A stretch of 64,000 nucleotides of DNA from Cyprinodon diabolis (lineage: Eukaryota > Chordata > Actinopteri > Cyprinodontiformes > Cyprinodontidae). Shown in pieces: positions 46,344-59,660 of the stretch. The translations under genes and the position numbers were made by a program. The DNA lies in assembly GCA_030533445.1 (NCBI GenBank), contig CM060064.1:43990787-44054786 (forward strand), read 5' to 3'. Positions within the stretch are counted from its first letter, which is position 1; each line of letters starts with the position of its first letter. Under the pieces are notes generated by a model that saw nothing but the letters and a program-made list of their open reading frames with translations, was not told the DNA's origin and ran no database searches.

Positions 46344-46763
46344 TATTCTCATTATCAGTTCGTATGAAATCGTACGAAAAGTTATGCACAGTATTTTGTA
46401 CGTTTTGGACGTTTTTCCTCCAAAAAACAGATCAGTGCGCATGTGCAGGCAGACAGACGAAAAAAGCAGATCCGCGGACGGACGTAAAACTGGGAAAAAC
46501 AGTGCAATAATTACTTCTTCATGTCTCTAACTACGTTTCTTGCTGTTTTGTATCTTAGGGTTAGGTTTAGAGTCTGGGTTAGGGTTAATTGTATGTTAAA
46601 TTCTATGTTATTTAATGGTGAGTAAGATGCGCATGCGCAAGGATATCTTGTCTCGAGGCAAGACGTAAAAATACGACGAAATATCACGAAAAAACGTCAA
46701 AAACATACAAAATTACGGTGCATAACTTTTCGTACGATTTCATACAAACTCATAATGAGAATA
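46344..46763. mobile_element. MITE, 420 bp, with CGTATGAAATCGTACG ends
   Basis: TATTCTCATTATCAGTTCGT at the left is the imperfect inverse of CATACAAACTCATAATGAGAATA at the right, and the inner AAATCGTACGAAAAGTTATG pairs with GCATAACTTTTCGTACGATTT. The centre contains GGGTTAGG-type sequence. No clear target duplication. Confidence 0.65.
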
Positions 46764-46948
46764 CACTGCATAGGCACACCAACCAGTGAAAGATTATGGT
46801 GGATTGGTTGCCCTGAAAACAGATTCCTGACTGAATTTTTTAGACTGTCCGTGGCTGTCGAAACGTTTAATTTCAAACTCATTTTCTGCCTTAAAATGTA
46901 GCCAGTAACAAACCATTTTTAATTAGTTTTCACAAAAGAAGCAGCAGG

Positions 46949-47640
46949 TGTCATGATCTGCCGAGATAACTCACCTGCTCAACTCTGCCCGGTCTCTAAT
47001 TATCATTCATCTTATTCACCTGCACCCTCTGCTATATATACGATCCAGCCCAGCTATCAGGGCCAGATAATTGTGTTATTGATATCTGTTGGTTCTGTTT
47101 CGTTAGTTTTTCTTATTCCGAGGTCCATGTCCTCAAGCCAATAAGGAGATTATTCACGAGCTACTGTCATCAGGTGAGTTTATTCAGTAGCCAGAGATGA
47201 GAGCATTTCAGCATTACCTTACCTGTCTCTGTTCTTCCTCTCCTCCACTGAGCCTGCTTGTTCCCGTTTGATCTGTTCGCCTGAACTGTCTTTGGACTCC
47301 TGCTGGTTTCAGTCTGTTTGCATCGATGCGTTTCAGTCTGAGCTCGTTGCTTGACGCATGGGACTCTGAACCGGCCTTCTCGCTCTGTCGGTTCCTGGAA
47401 CCCTGGATCTGTCTGTTCCTGTGTGGACGGAAGCCCCTGATCGGGCTGAGGACTCCTGGATTCCAGAACTGTTCCTGTCTGGTCTATATCCCTGACCTGG
47501 AACAGACTCCTGCCTGATCACTGAGATTGCTGCGCCTGGGACCCTCTGGATGGCTCTGTGTTTTAACTTAATAAACATTATGAACTTTCCAACTGTTTGT
47601 CTCACCTTGAATACTGGGTCCATCTGTCCCTTTCATTACA
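46949..47640 (+). mobile_element. Solo LTR, 692 bp
   Basis: TGTCATGATCTGCC...TTTCATTACA with a perfect 5-bp duplication GCAGG (46944-46948 and 47641-47645). A TATATATA box-like stretch occurs near 47033 and AATAAA at about 47570, consistent with U3 promoter and polyadenylation signals. No internal region remains. Confidence 0.85.
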
Positions 47641-48039
47641 GCAGGAGCCTCAGAAATCTTCTGCAGACAAAACCTGGCAAACCCAAATATTTGAAAGCAG
47701 TTTTAAAATATGTAGATAATCAGTGTGTAAACAGGTAACATTTTTCACTATGGATGAACCTAAATAAACTGAGGGGCTTCTTTTGTTTTCTGTATTTTGT
47801 TGTTATTCTGTCCATATCTCCCTACTGCATAACTATAATTACTTTGTATATTAAATAAATCTCATTAGCTTTTTTTTTGCTCCCAAAAACTGAATCCTCT
47901 CCTAAGGTCCTCTTTTCCCGTTTAGACTATTTTTTTGTTTGGATTATTGCTGCCCCCCATCTTTTATTTCACTTTGCCTTAAGATTGACCTCCTTCAGAT
48001 GCCTTTTTATACATATTGTGAAATGTGTTGCTTTGAATG

Positions 48040-48514
48040 TGTCATGTCTTGGTTGAGGTTTGGAGGACCCAAATGCAGAGGCAGAGAGGCTAAGGTGAAT
48101 ACTTGTAGTTTTAATGATAATAATGGTTAACAAAGGCAGTCCAAAAATCCAACTAAAAATGTAACAGACCAGAACCATGGAGACATCAAGGGAAAACACG
48201 TACAAGGAGCCAGGGAGAGACGAGGGGAGGCGACTACAGCGATGACAGGACCAGCAACAACAAGGAGTGACTGCAGAGGGAGAGTATATGTAGCTGACAG
48301 ACAAAGGGAGGGCTAACGAGCTGACAAGGAGCAGGTGTGAGAGGAGACAACGAGGGAGCCAAGTGGAAAAGAACACAAACACACAAGAGGGCAACAGAGG
48401 ACAACAGGAAAACATGAGAACATAAATCTAGAAATTACAACAAAACTGGAATTAAACCAATAAAACTAGAAAACAAGGAGCAAAGTAAAGTACAACAGAA
48501 CTAAGACCATGACA
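48040..48514 (-). mobile_element. Solo LTR, 475 bp, minus orientation
   Basis: TGTCATGTCTTGG...CCATGACA with a perfect 5-bp duplication GAATG (48035-48039 and 48515-48519). Read on the minus strand it opens TGTCATGGTCTTAGTTCTG, similar to TGTAACAATCTTGGTTCTG of the LTR at 24556, and shares the TTTGGGTCC block near its 3' end, so it belongs to a related family. Confidence 0.85.
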
Positions 48515-48519
48515 GAATG

Positions 48520-49729
48520 TTTGTAACACTTTTCAGGTTAGTAAATATGTATTGTTTAACCCTGCTGCTGCCTGTATTTGTCAGGATCCTGCTGTAAAAG
48601 AGGAAATGTAAAAGAAAAAAGCAAAAAGCTGCCAGTAAAATGGACCTGACCACTGGATGAATACCAATTTAACTTCAACAAAAGTTGGTGTCCGAAACCT
48701 TTTTTTGCACTTTAGATTTTAAACCTTTTTGAAGGTGGGATCAGTACCAAAGGAGAGTGCTGCTAAAGATATATTTGTTTTCTATTTTTGTTCACATTCT
48801 TTTATTTTTCTTTCTTTTTTAGCTGCTGCCAGGATGACTTATGTTTTGATAAAACTTTAAAATGTCCCTTTGGGTGAATTGGATACTCTTTTTTCCTTTT
48901 CTGTTATATAACAGAGCTTTAAATGAGGCAACGATCTACTGAATTATACTCCGGGTCAGTGGAAATAAAATCAGCTGCATTTTACTTTAGGTTACATTTT
49001 TTCTAAAAATCAGCTTAACTTCTTTTTGTAAATATGAAATGAGCTGTTTGAAGGCATTCATTTAAAGCAGTTTATTTCTTCAGTGGAATATTGAATCACA
49101 AACCAGCATACTTTAAACTTTAACAGTAATATTTTGACCCACAAAGTTAGATTGTGTTAATCTCCATACAGCCAGAGTTCGAGGCAAAAAGACACTAGGG
49201 TTGAAACAGAGGCGGATTCACAGTATTTATGTCATGTTGTTTGTTTGTAGTTTGACCCACATGTAGAATCACACAGAGAATCAGTGAATTTTAATGTTTC
49301 ATTTTGAAAAAAATCAACAAGAATCTGGAAGTCAGTTGAACTTTCTGGTTGATCAGAGGCGAGAAAGCAGGATGCTCAGAAAGGAGTTGGTTGATAAAAA
49401 CTTATGACGGACTGATTTGCTTACTTGAGAGATGAAGGGGATGCGGGCGGCATGGATCTGTAGGGGTTTGATTTAGCAGGTTTTACAGACCCCAGAGATC
49501 CAGGAGAATGACTTAGACTTATACAACTTTTATTCTCATTTTGTACATGCAGAGTGTATACAAAAGTAAATTTCGTTTTCTACAGCTTTCAGACAGTGAA
49601 TGAGCAGCAGCAGAAAGCTCAGAGCATTTCAAGACAAATATATATGGTGTTAATATGCAGTATTTTGGTTTTGTGTTATCAGTGTGATCCAGAAACTGTG
49701 ACTTGTTTCAGAGTTTTTTGTTGTTTTAC
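48520..49729. other. Unassigned sequence
   Basis: No gene or recognised repeat. Confidence 0.5.
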
Positions 49730-50760
49730 AGAGATGGGGACTCGAGTTTGTGACTCGCACTTACGTCGCATATTTAATTACTTTAGACTCGACTTAGACT
49801 TGCATTTGAAGCACTTCAGACTCGACTGAGACTCGTGATTTCTGACTTGTGAACAATATTTTATTTTTAAGTGTTTTTTGTTTTACTAACTTGACTGATC
49901 GCCGCTCGCCTTACCCGTACACAGCAGAGGTTAAAAAATAAACAAAAACGGCAAAGAGGCTGTCAAACTGTCACGTAGCACTGACGCCACTGACGCAACG
50001 CTGCGTGACATATATGCCTGCGCGCCCGTGCGCATGCATGCATGATCGACAAGACAAGCTTTAAAAACTTCATGGCAGTCATAGAGGAGAAATATGTTGT
50101 GAATAATGTTGTGAATTGGCACTAAATAAATAAACTGAATTGAATTTAAAATACTGCCCGCCAAGTCGGTTCTGTCCGTTCCAGGGCATTAAGTTACAAA
50201 AAGTTATTGCCACAATGTTTCTTTTATGAAAGAATTGTTATTGTCCTGCTATTTGTTTAGGGTTTTTCTTTATCTGTTGTAGTTGCTAACTTCATATGTA
50301 TTAATAAAAAGCAGGATTTGATTGTTTTTTTTTTCCACAGCCCTCATTTTCACTTAAAAATAAAAGAGCAGACATTTACTCCTAAAACTAAAAAAAATTG
50401 TAACCACAAATGTCAGGTAAATACTGTAAAATAAATTTTGTTTTTGAAAGAAAAAAAAAAGATGCAAAATTTTACTGGAAAAAAAATTGCGTGTGTGCTT
50501 TTTTTGAATTGTATTTTTCATTTACCAGTTCAAGATAATGATCATTCCATAGATATAATAGGGACCTTTAAGCTATACCGTCTCAGTGACGGAGATGAAA
50601 ACACAAGGAGAAACAAGCAAGCACGCAAATTATTGCACTTATTTTAATTAATCGAGTGATTAGAATTTATTGTGCGATTAATTGATAATTGTGACAGGCC
50701 TTCTCAAGACTTGAGACTTGACTTGGACTTGCAAATGACTTGTGAACATGTCTGTTGTTT
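49730..50760. repeat. Possible MITE with GACTCGAGT/GACTTG repeats
   Basis: AGAGATGGGGACTCGAGTTT at 49732 and repeated GACTCGACTTAGACTTG motifs are followed about 900 bp later by similar GACTTGAGACTTGACTTGG (50706 on). A TTAATCGAGTGATTAG palindrome lies at about 50646-50690. I could not fix ends or a duplication. A scrap of LINE tail (AAATAAACTGAATTGAATTT) sits at 50124-50152. Confidence 0.3.
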
Positions 50761-52080
50761 TATTTCAACAGTGAAAGAATGTGAGTTAGATCAGAGTTTG
50801 TTGGTACTTAAAGGGGAACGCTGGTTTTCTTACATTGGGCCCTTGATTATATGAGTATTTATTTAGTATTTATTTAAGTATTTATTTAATAAACTGATCT
50901 ATAAAAAAGTGAAGAAAAAAAAATAGATACATGATTTGTGAACAATTCATGCACTTTGATTATGCACCAAGTCATAAAACGTAGCTAAACACGAACCATC
51001 CCTTGGTGTTTATACAAACACTCCAACAGCTTATCTAGAAGGGCTTCACCTAAAGCCCGATGTTAGAAGCAGACTGAAAAAAAGAAACTAAAGCCGAAAC
51101 TAAAGCAGACTGAAAAGACTGAGAGGAGAAACGTCAAATCTGTGTGATAAAAAAAGACAGGCAGCTGGCAAGCAGTTCAAACAGACACGCAGTGATGTGA
51201 CGAAGACTGTGCACACATCTTGCATTCCTCACTTGCCCACATTTGTCACATCAGGCATCTAAACTACACGCCCGATAGACTGAGTGTGAGCGGATGAGAA
51301 TGGGTGCAGAGTGAACTCCGATTTGACACTTCCTAGCAGACACTCGATTTAGGACAAAATTCGTCCAATCGACTGTGAATCTTGTCCCCCATGATTGTGT
51401 GTGTGTTATCTCACATTTGTTACTGTGTGAGGCATATTTTTCCAACATATAGTATGTTGTGAGGACACACTGCTCCTCATGTTGTCAAGTGAGTTGAAGT
51501 CCGTGTAACTGAGTGCTGAGTGTGGCCGTCTCATGCCCATCAGTGCACTGGTTGTCATAAAACATTTTGTTGATTCCAAATAAGTTTTTAAAAAATCCAT
51601 TTGACTTTGTTTCCAAGTTTGAAGATGTTTTTCCTCCCATCCAGGAAGCTTTTTCAGTTAAAAATGTCATATTTAGCATTGAGTTAGCGTAATTTTGACC
51701 TAAATGACAGAGAATCTTTACCAGCAACATTCTGTTGATTGTCGCCATCTGTTCAGTGGCTGTTCTAGACTAAATTTACCAAGGGGGACCAGGGCAAGGC
51801 CAGTGTTTTTTTAATGGGGCCATAGAACAAAGGTGTGAAACAAAATACAAGGCAACAATTAATCCTTTAATATATTAGGTAAGACTCAGAACCAAAGAGT
51901 GATGTGTTGGTCAAAGTATAGTGATAATAATAGTGATAGCATTGGCTCTGGAAACCCCAGATATAGCAGGTGAAACTGCAATTAAATACATTCAAGGGAC
52001 CAGTTAGTCACGGTTCCTACGCCGGTTCATATCATCATAAAAAAGTTTGTTATTACGTCTCCAGTACAGAGGGCAGTTCT
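50761..52080. other. Unassigned sequence
   Basis: No gene or recognised repeat. Confidence 0.5.
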
Positions 52081-52275
52081 AATAAAAGGGAGTTTTTCCT
52101 CTCCACTGTCGCTACAAGCATGCTTAGTGTGAGGGATTGTATTTGAGTCAATGAGTCGATGCAATCAACTGGTTTTCCTTAGACAGAAAACTTGGAATCA
52201 ATTTGACTGGATGATCTGTTGAACTGTAAAGTGCCTTGAGATGACATGTGTTGCGCTATAGAAATAAACTGAATT
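52081..52275 (+). mobile_element. L2-type LINE 3' tail
   Basis: AAAAGGGAGTTTTTCCTCTC through GAAATAAACTGAATTGAATT matches the last about 200 bp of the LINE at 13183-14490, including the CAAGCATGCTTAGTGTGAGGG block. Confidence 0.75.
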
Positions 52276-52317
52276 GAATTACTGGGGGCCTGGTTACCAG
52301 CAGGCCATTGTCTAGAA

Positions 52318-52667
52318 CAATAAAGTAATGAAAGTAATGTCACCCTGGGATTATTAAAGTATTTCTGATTCTGATTCCTTGTTGATGGGACAGGTGTTGT
52401 GAATGAAATGGTGCCCAGCTTAAAAGAGCTCCTGTGTGTCGCTGAATGTGAGCATTGATGCCTGAAAGACATCTTCTGCCCCCATTTATCTGTTTACTAC
52501 AATGTGTTGAATTCATGATAAAGTGTATTTAAAGATATTTCAATTACTGGAAAAAATTGCAGGGGGGAATATAAAAAAAAGTCTAATTAACCAAAACTTT
52601 CACGACCCCCATGCAGTACCTCTGTGGACCCCCTAGGGGTCACGGACCCCCTGTTGAAGACCTCTGG
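52318..52667 (-). mobile_element. hAT element copy, reverse orientation
   Basis: Its right part (ACCCCCTAGGGG...TTGAAGACCTCTG, ending 52667) is the inverse of the left part of 54914-55387. GTCTAGAA flanks it on both sides (52310-52317 and 52668-52675). The left end reads CAATAAAG and does not resemble the expected terminus, so this end is altered. Confidence 0.65.
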
Positions 52668-53347
<680 letters not shown>

Positions 53348-53900
53348 CAATATTCAACAAGTTATTATTTTTTGGTTCTGTTGTTCTAAAAAAAATAGTC
53401 TGTAGCTTTAATTTCAGTTACTCCGTTTAATAAAATACCCACAATTATGAAATTTAACAACCAGTTATGTCTTTACCATATTTAATTTAAACCCTCTCTC
53501 TGTTAAATCCTGGAGAATACTTCTAAGAGGTTTATTAATGTCCATCAGACAGAAATCTACAGCTTGTATTTTTCATTAATAAATTTTTTAATGTGCTGAT
53601 GTTGCAGAATTGTATTCTATTTTTGTCACTCTTTCGTCCAACTCAGCAGAGAAGTAAGTTTATTTTAAACGGGATGACTATTGGAAGAGCTTCGACTTTT
53701 ATATGATTGTGAAGACAGCTCCAAACAATAAAAAAAAAGTGTAAAACATTTACTGTATGGTTGATTTTCCTATAGAGAGCTGTTAAAACCTGATAACAGG
53801 AACCTTCTGTCATATATCATTCTGTTTATCTGCATATGTGTGAGCATGGACATATTGGATTTGACAATTTATTCGACAGATTGCATGACTGTTAGTAATA

Positions 53901-54300
53901 AAGTGTGCATCGGTCTGTCTGAGAGAAATAAGAAAATGCATGAATCAGAGCATAAAGATGTATGTCTTTGGTTTAGCCTTTCTGTCACTGGAAGCCCTAT
54001 GATTCAGCCCCATGTTACCCATCAGGCCTATCGAGCATGATCCGACGATGGTTACACAGCTGAATGAACGACCGGCGTGACCTTATTGAACGCTGCTTTT
54101 GAAGATGATGCAGCATGATGGGCAATCACGCTTTTGCTTTAAAGTAGAGACTCTAGTGCTTTTTATAGTCTGCAACCTACCAGGCAGAATGAAAAGTAAA
54201 ATAAAGGCAAGCAGGAACAACACGATACAAGGAAGCCCCTTCAGGCTTTGCTGTGCAATAACAGATTTTTTTTAGCTATTCATTATTAACAAATGCCAAA
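53901..54300 (+). repeat. Diverged direct duplication, unit A
   Basis: Collinear with 59261-59660 over about 400 bp: shared blocks include AGCCTTTCTGTCAC, CTTTTTATAGT and ATACAAGGAAG/GTACAAGGAAG in the same order with many substitutions. No open frame is conserved between the two. It could be an old dispersed repeat or a duplicated non-coding segment. Confidence 0.65.
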
Positions 54301-54313
54301 GGTAATTAATTTA

Positions 54314-54415
54314 ATATTTTTATTTAACCTTTATTTAACCAGGAAGTCCCATTGAGATTCAGAATCTCTTTTTCAAGAGAGACCTGGCCAAGGTAGCAGC
54401 CAAACCACAGGAAGT
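54314..54415 (-). mobile_element. LINE 3' end scrap, minus orientation
   Basis: TTTATTTAACCTTTATTTAACC followed by AGGAAGTCCCATTGAGATT is the inverse of the LINE tail ending at 42180. Confidence 0.7.
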
Positions 54416-54913
54416 TCATACATATTTACAACATATTACATTTTTCATAATAAAATCAGAGCAGTATGTTAAAACACATTGAGCATCTCAGGAAAAACAA
54501 GCACATATCTCCAATAGCAAAGGTAATCATTTTATTCAAAGACAAGGTTCTCCATGGCTGTTTGCACCTCCAGACCTTTGGGCTTCCCTTGGCCAACCTC
54601 TGGGTTTTACGCCTGAACTGTGGCCTATGATGTTTTTTCTTTACCTCCATCTAGGGCCTCCTCTGTCATCCTTTTCAGGTTGTTTTTATGTTTTTTTGAC
54701 TGAATTTCTGGTATGCCCTCTGGACCCAGTGCAGGAGGCAGGAAACTAAAGGATCCTAACTAAATGAACATCTCTGTTGGATAATGTTTCCCACCCCATG
54801 CATGAAGCTGGTGCTGAACTGGAGAGGTCCTTCAGTGACAGACTGCTGCACCCTAAATGCACCAGGGAGCGTTATCACAGATCCTTCCTCCCAGCAGCTG
54901 GAATAGTCTAGAA

Positions 54914-55387
54914 CAGAGGTCTTCAACAGGGGGTCCGCGACCCCTAGGGGGTCCGCAGAGGTACTGCATGGGGGTCGCGAAAGTCTTGGTTGATTACTTT
55001 TTTTAATATTCCCTCCTGCAATTTTTTGCACTAATTAAAATGTCTTTAAATACACATAAATATAATTTAAACACACTGTAGTAAACAGATAAATGGAGGC
55101 AGAAGATGTCTTTCAGGCATCAGTGCACACATTCAGCAACACACAGGAGCTCTTTCAAACCTGGGCCCCGTTTCATTCACAACACCGGTCCCATCAACCA
55201 GGAATCAGAAATACTTTAATAATCCCAGGGAGAACTTACTTTCGTTACATGACTCTATATGTAATAGAGTGGCTATAGGACCAGTTTGATATAACACAAT
55301 TTCATACAATATATATAATTAGGGGTCCCTGCTCCATCTCGCAATCAGTTTGGGGGTCCTTGGCTTTGAAAACGTTGAAGACCCCTG
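54914..55387 (+). mobile_element. hAT MITE, 474 bp
   Basis: Ends CAGAGGTCTTCAAC and GTTGAAGACCCCTG are inverted, with a perfect 8-bp duplication GTCTAGAA (54906-54913 and 55388-55395). GGGGGTCCGC repeats lie just inside the left end. The form and the TCTAGA-centred target fit Charlie-type hAT elements (established preference of that group; assignment inferred). Confidence 0.85.
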
Positions 55388-55825
55388 GTCTAGAACCACC
55401 ACTGTTCCCAACAACCTCAATAAGTTGTTACATTCATCCTGATGTTTTACATAGTTTCTGTCTTATTCACTTAAATAACACTTTTTTTTAGACTTAGACA
55501 AACTTGTTTGTTAGTCGCTTCGTACAGCTCTCATCACATGACATTTCCATTTTCTTAAACTGCAGCAGGGATCAAATGTAAACATTTTGAGAAAAAACAT
55601 GGTGCAAAAAATGCATTGATACTGTATAGTCAGTTTGATGCAGAAGCTGATATGATTTACAGTTTTTTTAAGCATTCAGCTCTTTTATTGTTTCAGTTTC
55701 TCCGTTTTTTTCAGCATTCAACTGTCTGATGGCATCTCTGCTGGGTTTTTTTTGTTTGTTTTTTTTTTTTGCACATTTTTGGTTTTGCTGCTATTTTTCA
55801 CATATCCATTACTGTAAAAAATGTC
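55388..55825. other. Unassigned sequence
   Basis: No gene recognised; T-rich tract near 55746-55771. Confidence 0.5.
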
Positions 55826-55874
55826 CATAGCTATAGTTATGCTGCTATAGGCTTAGACTGCAGGAGGACAAAGG

Positions 55875-56470
55875 AAAGGCAAAATTATTTGTATAGCACA
55901 ATTCACTACATGAACAATTCAATGTGGTTTATATTAATTAGATAATGAAATAGAAGAAAAACTAAAAGCAGAGCAAATATTAAAAAAAAAAACATATGTA
56001 AAAGAAATAAAATAATTAGACCACAACCTTAAACTAATAATACCTTCTAAACAAATTGGGTTTCAAGTTTATTTAAAAGCACTCAGGCTTTAAGCAGTTT
56101 TCCAGTTTGTTCCAGATCAGTAGAGCATAGAAACTAAATGCTGCTTCTCCATGTTTGTTAGGGAGCAGGTGGAAGGACTGCAGAACCAACAGATGTGTTC
56201 TATTTTGTTAGTTCCAGTGAGAACACTGGCAGCAGCGTTTTGGATCAGCTGTAGCTGTCTGATATACTTTTTAGGCATACCTATGAAGACACTGTTGCGT
56301 TAATCAATTCTACTGAAGATAAATCCATGAATGAATTTTTCTAGATCCTGCTTTGACATTAGTCCTTTAATCCCAAGATGTTTTTTGAGGTGGTAAAAGG
56401 CTGATTTAGTAACTCCTTTATGTGCCTCTGAATGTTCAGGTCTGAGTCCATTATAACACCAAGATTTCAG
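55875..56470 (-). mobile_element. L2/Rex1-like LINE fragment, minus orientation
   Basis: Minus-strand translation shows GVTKSAFYHLKKHLGIKGLM, FIHGFIFSRID, then GMPKKYIRQLQLIQNAAASVL, all collinear with the C-terminal part of LINE reverse transcriptases (compare SRLDYCN...LQLIQNAAARVL at 13183-13764). The fragment then jumps to AFSFYALLIWNKLENCL, so an internal piece is missing, and ends in GCTATACAAATAATTTTGCC, a typical tail. A six-base-scale scrap of another LINE 3' UTR lies just upstream at 55832-55870. Confidence 0.7.
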
Positions 56471-57080
56471 CCGTAATCTGTGGTTTCTAGCTATAGTAGC
56501 TGAAGCAAAGACAACGATAAGATTGTTAAAACAAAGAAATGTATTTGAAAAATAAAAATTCCAGACAGAGGAAACACTTTTCCTAACAGATTTTCCTTTT
56601 AACATTAAAATTATGAAAGCCATACCTCCTGTGAAAACATTTATCACTTACTGTATATCAGCTTGACCTCCAAATGTCATGATTGGACCATGTAAGCTTG
56701 TGTACAAAAGAAGAACGCTGATTTGGACATAAACATTATCTGTGTGTCTTTATCTAGATCACTTTTTTAACAAACAAAAGGTTTGTTAAGGTGTTCCCTT
56801 TCATCTTAAACCTTGATAAATGGCATTACTCTAGTTTTCCTCACTTGAAAAGATTCAAACGTCTCCTCCCGAGAAAATAAACAGTCTAACAGCACCATCT
56901 GCTGGCAGACTGATGTCATCAACTGACGGAAAAAAAATTCTCAAGACACTTTATTGAACCTCTGTAGCTTTTTTATTTATTTTTGTTGCTTGATCTTTAA
57001 CTTGTATATATTTTTCAATCAAATTCTCACTTGAATTATTGGACAGCATGGAAATAATTTCCACTGTTAATTAAGAAACT
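56471..57080. other. Unassigned sequence
   Basis: No gene recognised. Confidence 0.5.
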
Positions 57081-57084
57081 GGAG

Positions 57085-58655
57085 CGTTATGGCGTCCGGG
57101 GAGAAGTGCTGCTCTGGATGAACAGTTATCTTATGACAGGCAAATGGGTGATTGTTGATATCTGTCTGAAATAAGTTCCTTTTCATTCATTCATTCACTG
57201 TTATGGTGATGATACTTAGCTATATCTGTAAATAAATCCAGATAAAACTTACGTATCACATAGATTACATGTCTTGAAGTCATAAAAACCTGCATGACTC
57301 AACTTTCTGCTTCTGAATGCAGACAAAACAGAAGTTATAGTCTTTGGAGCAGAGTCTTTGAAAAAGAAGCTGATTAGTCAGTCACTCCATTTGGATGGGA
57401 TTAAAATTATTTCAGATAATAAAGTAAAAAAATATATATTATTTTTGAGACCTGTCATTTGAATCCCATATTAAAAAGGTTTCCTTCTTTTATTAAATAT
57501 TGAAAAAAGAATTCTTGTTCTTCTTCTGTTTTTCCTCTTCTGTTCTACTTGCATTGCAGTGTCCATATAAACTGTAAAACTCCCTGCATAATTATAATAA
57601 AGCAATTTATATGCATGAAACAAGTGGAGCAGTATGGCAATAGCCATACTGCTCCACTTGTGAAAGTAAAACCTGTTGGGCTGTTTTTGGCATCAAGACA
57701 ATTATTTTTATTGCCAGGCAGGACACTGTTAAAAAAAAAAAAATGTAAATATGGTGTCCTGGGGTGATGCTGAGAAACTAGTCCATGCATTTGTTGCTTT
57801 AAGTCTGAACTATTGGAGTTCTTTACTATCAGGAAGTCCACAAATGGTTGTTAAAAGCCTTAATGTGATCCAAAAGGCTGACGCAAGAGTTCTGATGAAA
57901 AAGGCTTAAAATGTTTCTTTTTCATAAAGCTTATAGTTGGAGAGGCTCAGGTTAACTAGTGCTACCTCTAAAGTTGTGCTATTATAGGCTTAGACTGCTG
58001 GAGGACACAGGGACCCCTTTTTTTATCATTTTGCTTCATTCTATGTCTATTTTCCCACTCTGCAGTATTTGTTAGTTCAATCTCTGACTTTATGCTCTCT
58101 CTGCTTTTTCTCATCATAGTAGCTTCATCTGGTCTGGTCCTGTTTGACTGTGACTCCATCCCGGAGAGAAATATCAGCTGTGTTGCTGCCATCAACACCT
58201 TTGTTTATAGATATTGGAGCTTGGTCTGTGTAGTCAATGCAGTCCTGTTTCTCTGACTGTGACTTACTGGATGTGCTCTCCTTCATCCTCTGGCATGAGA
58301 GCTGGCTCGGAGCTCATCTGCTTGGCTGCATCTTTCCTAGACAGGGCCGCCTGTGGAGATGGTTGACAGTTGCCTTTTGTATCTTTGCGTCTTTCTGTAT
58401 GTCTGCTTCTGTCTCCTTGAACCCCACTCGTCCTGGAAGTTTCTTCCTATTCAAAGGGAGTTTTCCTCTCCCCTGTCACTACAAGCATGATTGGTGTGAG
58501 GTGTTGATTTTGAGTCAATGAGTTGATGCAGTCAGCTGGTTTTCCTTAGATAGAAAACTTTGAATCCACTTGACTGTATAATCTGCGTGATTTATCTCTA
58601 AAAGTGCCTGGAGATGACATGTTTTGTGACCTGGCCCCGTATAAATAAACTGAAT
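57085..58655 (+). mobile_element. L2-type LINE fragment including the RT catalytic motif
   Basis: Plus-strand pieces follow ORF2 order: LERYGVRGEVLLWMNSYL (57079-57132), the reverse-transcriptase motif YGDDT (57202-57216), LNADKTEVIVFGAES (about 57313-57357), and SLHLDG. Later DAEKLVHAFV-like sequence (about 57766-57800) leads, after an internal deletion, into a 3' UTR ending ATAAATAAACTGAATTGAAC at about 58655. Many stops and deletions make it inactive. Confidence 0.75.
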
Positions 58656-58726
58656 TGAACTTAAATCATTCTAAAATTCAAGATATCATAAAGTTGTTTC
58701 TTAATGTCCAACGGGCAGGTATGCAC

Positions 58727-59125
58727 TAGGGGTGTGCAAAATAATCGTCATGATGATGCATCGTGATTCTAATTTTCATGATCTACTGCATCGATTCTTG
58801 ACGCCAAGTATCGATTATTAATTAAAAAAAAATTATAAATAAAATTGCATGAATGGTTGGCGAACATCAGCCAAAAACAAGTGTAATACAACTTCCAGTC
58901 CAGTAGATGTCGCTGCGGATGTGTTGATGCACGCTGCCTTGTGTCACAAGGATTTGCGGTCGCGGGATACTGCGCCGAGCCATTCAAAAACAAAACACGG
59001 AGGAGAAAATATTGCAATGCATCGCAATAATTCAAGTATCGTGATGCATCGTGATAAAATCGCATTGTGGCCTGTGAATCGTGATTCGAATCGAATCGTG
59101 ACTTCTTTGGCAATACCCACCCCTA
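58727..59125. mobile_element. hAT MITE, 399 bp
   Basis: TAGGGGTGTGC and CCACCCCTA ends with a perfect 8-bp duplication GTATGCAC (58719-58726 and 59126-59133). The interior is rich in GATGCATCGTGAT and GATTCGAATCGAATCG palindromes. Termini match those of 4884-5321. Confidence 0.87.
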
Positions 59126-59260
59126 GTATGCACAGCTTTAATTTTTTTACCCCCATCATATTTGTCTTACGTTTAAGACTAGTTTTAGTACATTTTTTAA
59201 AATATTTACTGATGTTATGGCTGTTCTTTTTTTTTTCAATGTTTTCCTAACCAGAAGAGA

Positions 59261-59660
59261 AGTGTGTTTGTGTTGATTTGCTTGAGAGGAACAAGGAAAT
59301 GTGTGAATCATAGCATTAAGATATGTGTCTGTTTGTCTAGCCTTTCTGTCACAGGGAACCCTCTGATTCACTTCAGAGGTAACAGATCAGGCCCACCGTT
59401 CATGATACAGCGAGGTTTTCACAGCTGACTCACTTTACTAAACGTTGATTTCAAAGATTAGGATCAACATGACGCTTGATCAGGTTTTCTTTGTAGGAAA
59501 TCCAATCCTTTTTATAGTTTTTATCCTAACAGGAAGCATGACAAGTAAACTAAAAATAAGGAAAGAATAACCAAGATGGTACAAGGAAGTCCATTCTGGT
59601 GGTTTTTCGTGTAACATGAGGTTTGGTTCAGCTATGAATCACTATAAATAATTACCTGAG
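59261..59660 (+). repeat. Diverged direct duplication, unit B
   Basis: Partner of 53901-54300 in the same orientation, 5.36 kb downstream; see that entry. Confidence 0.65.

Noticed and set aside
46556..46592. GGGTTAGG-type sequence that could look like telomere repeat
   Set aside because: Only a few irregular units, inside a MITE (46344-46763), with no array of exact TTAGGG.
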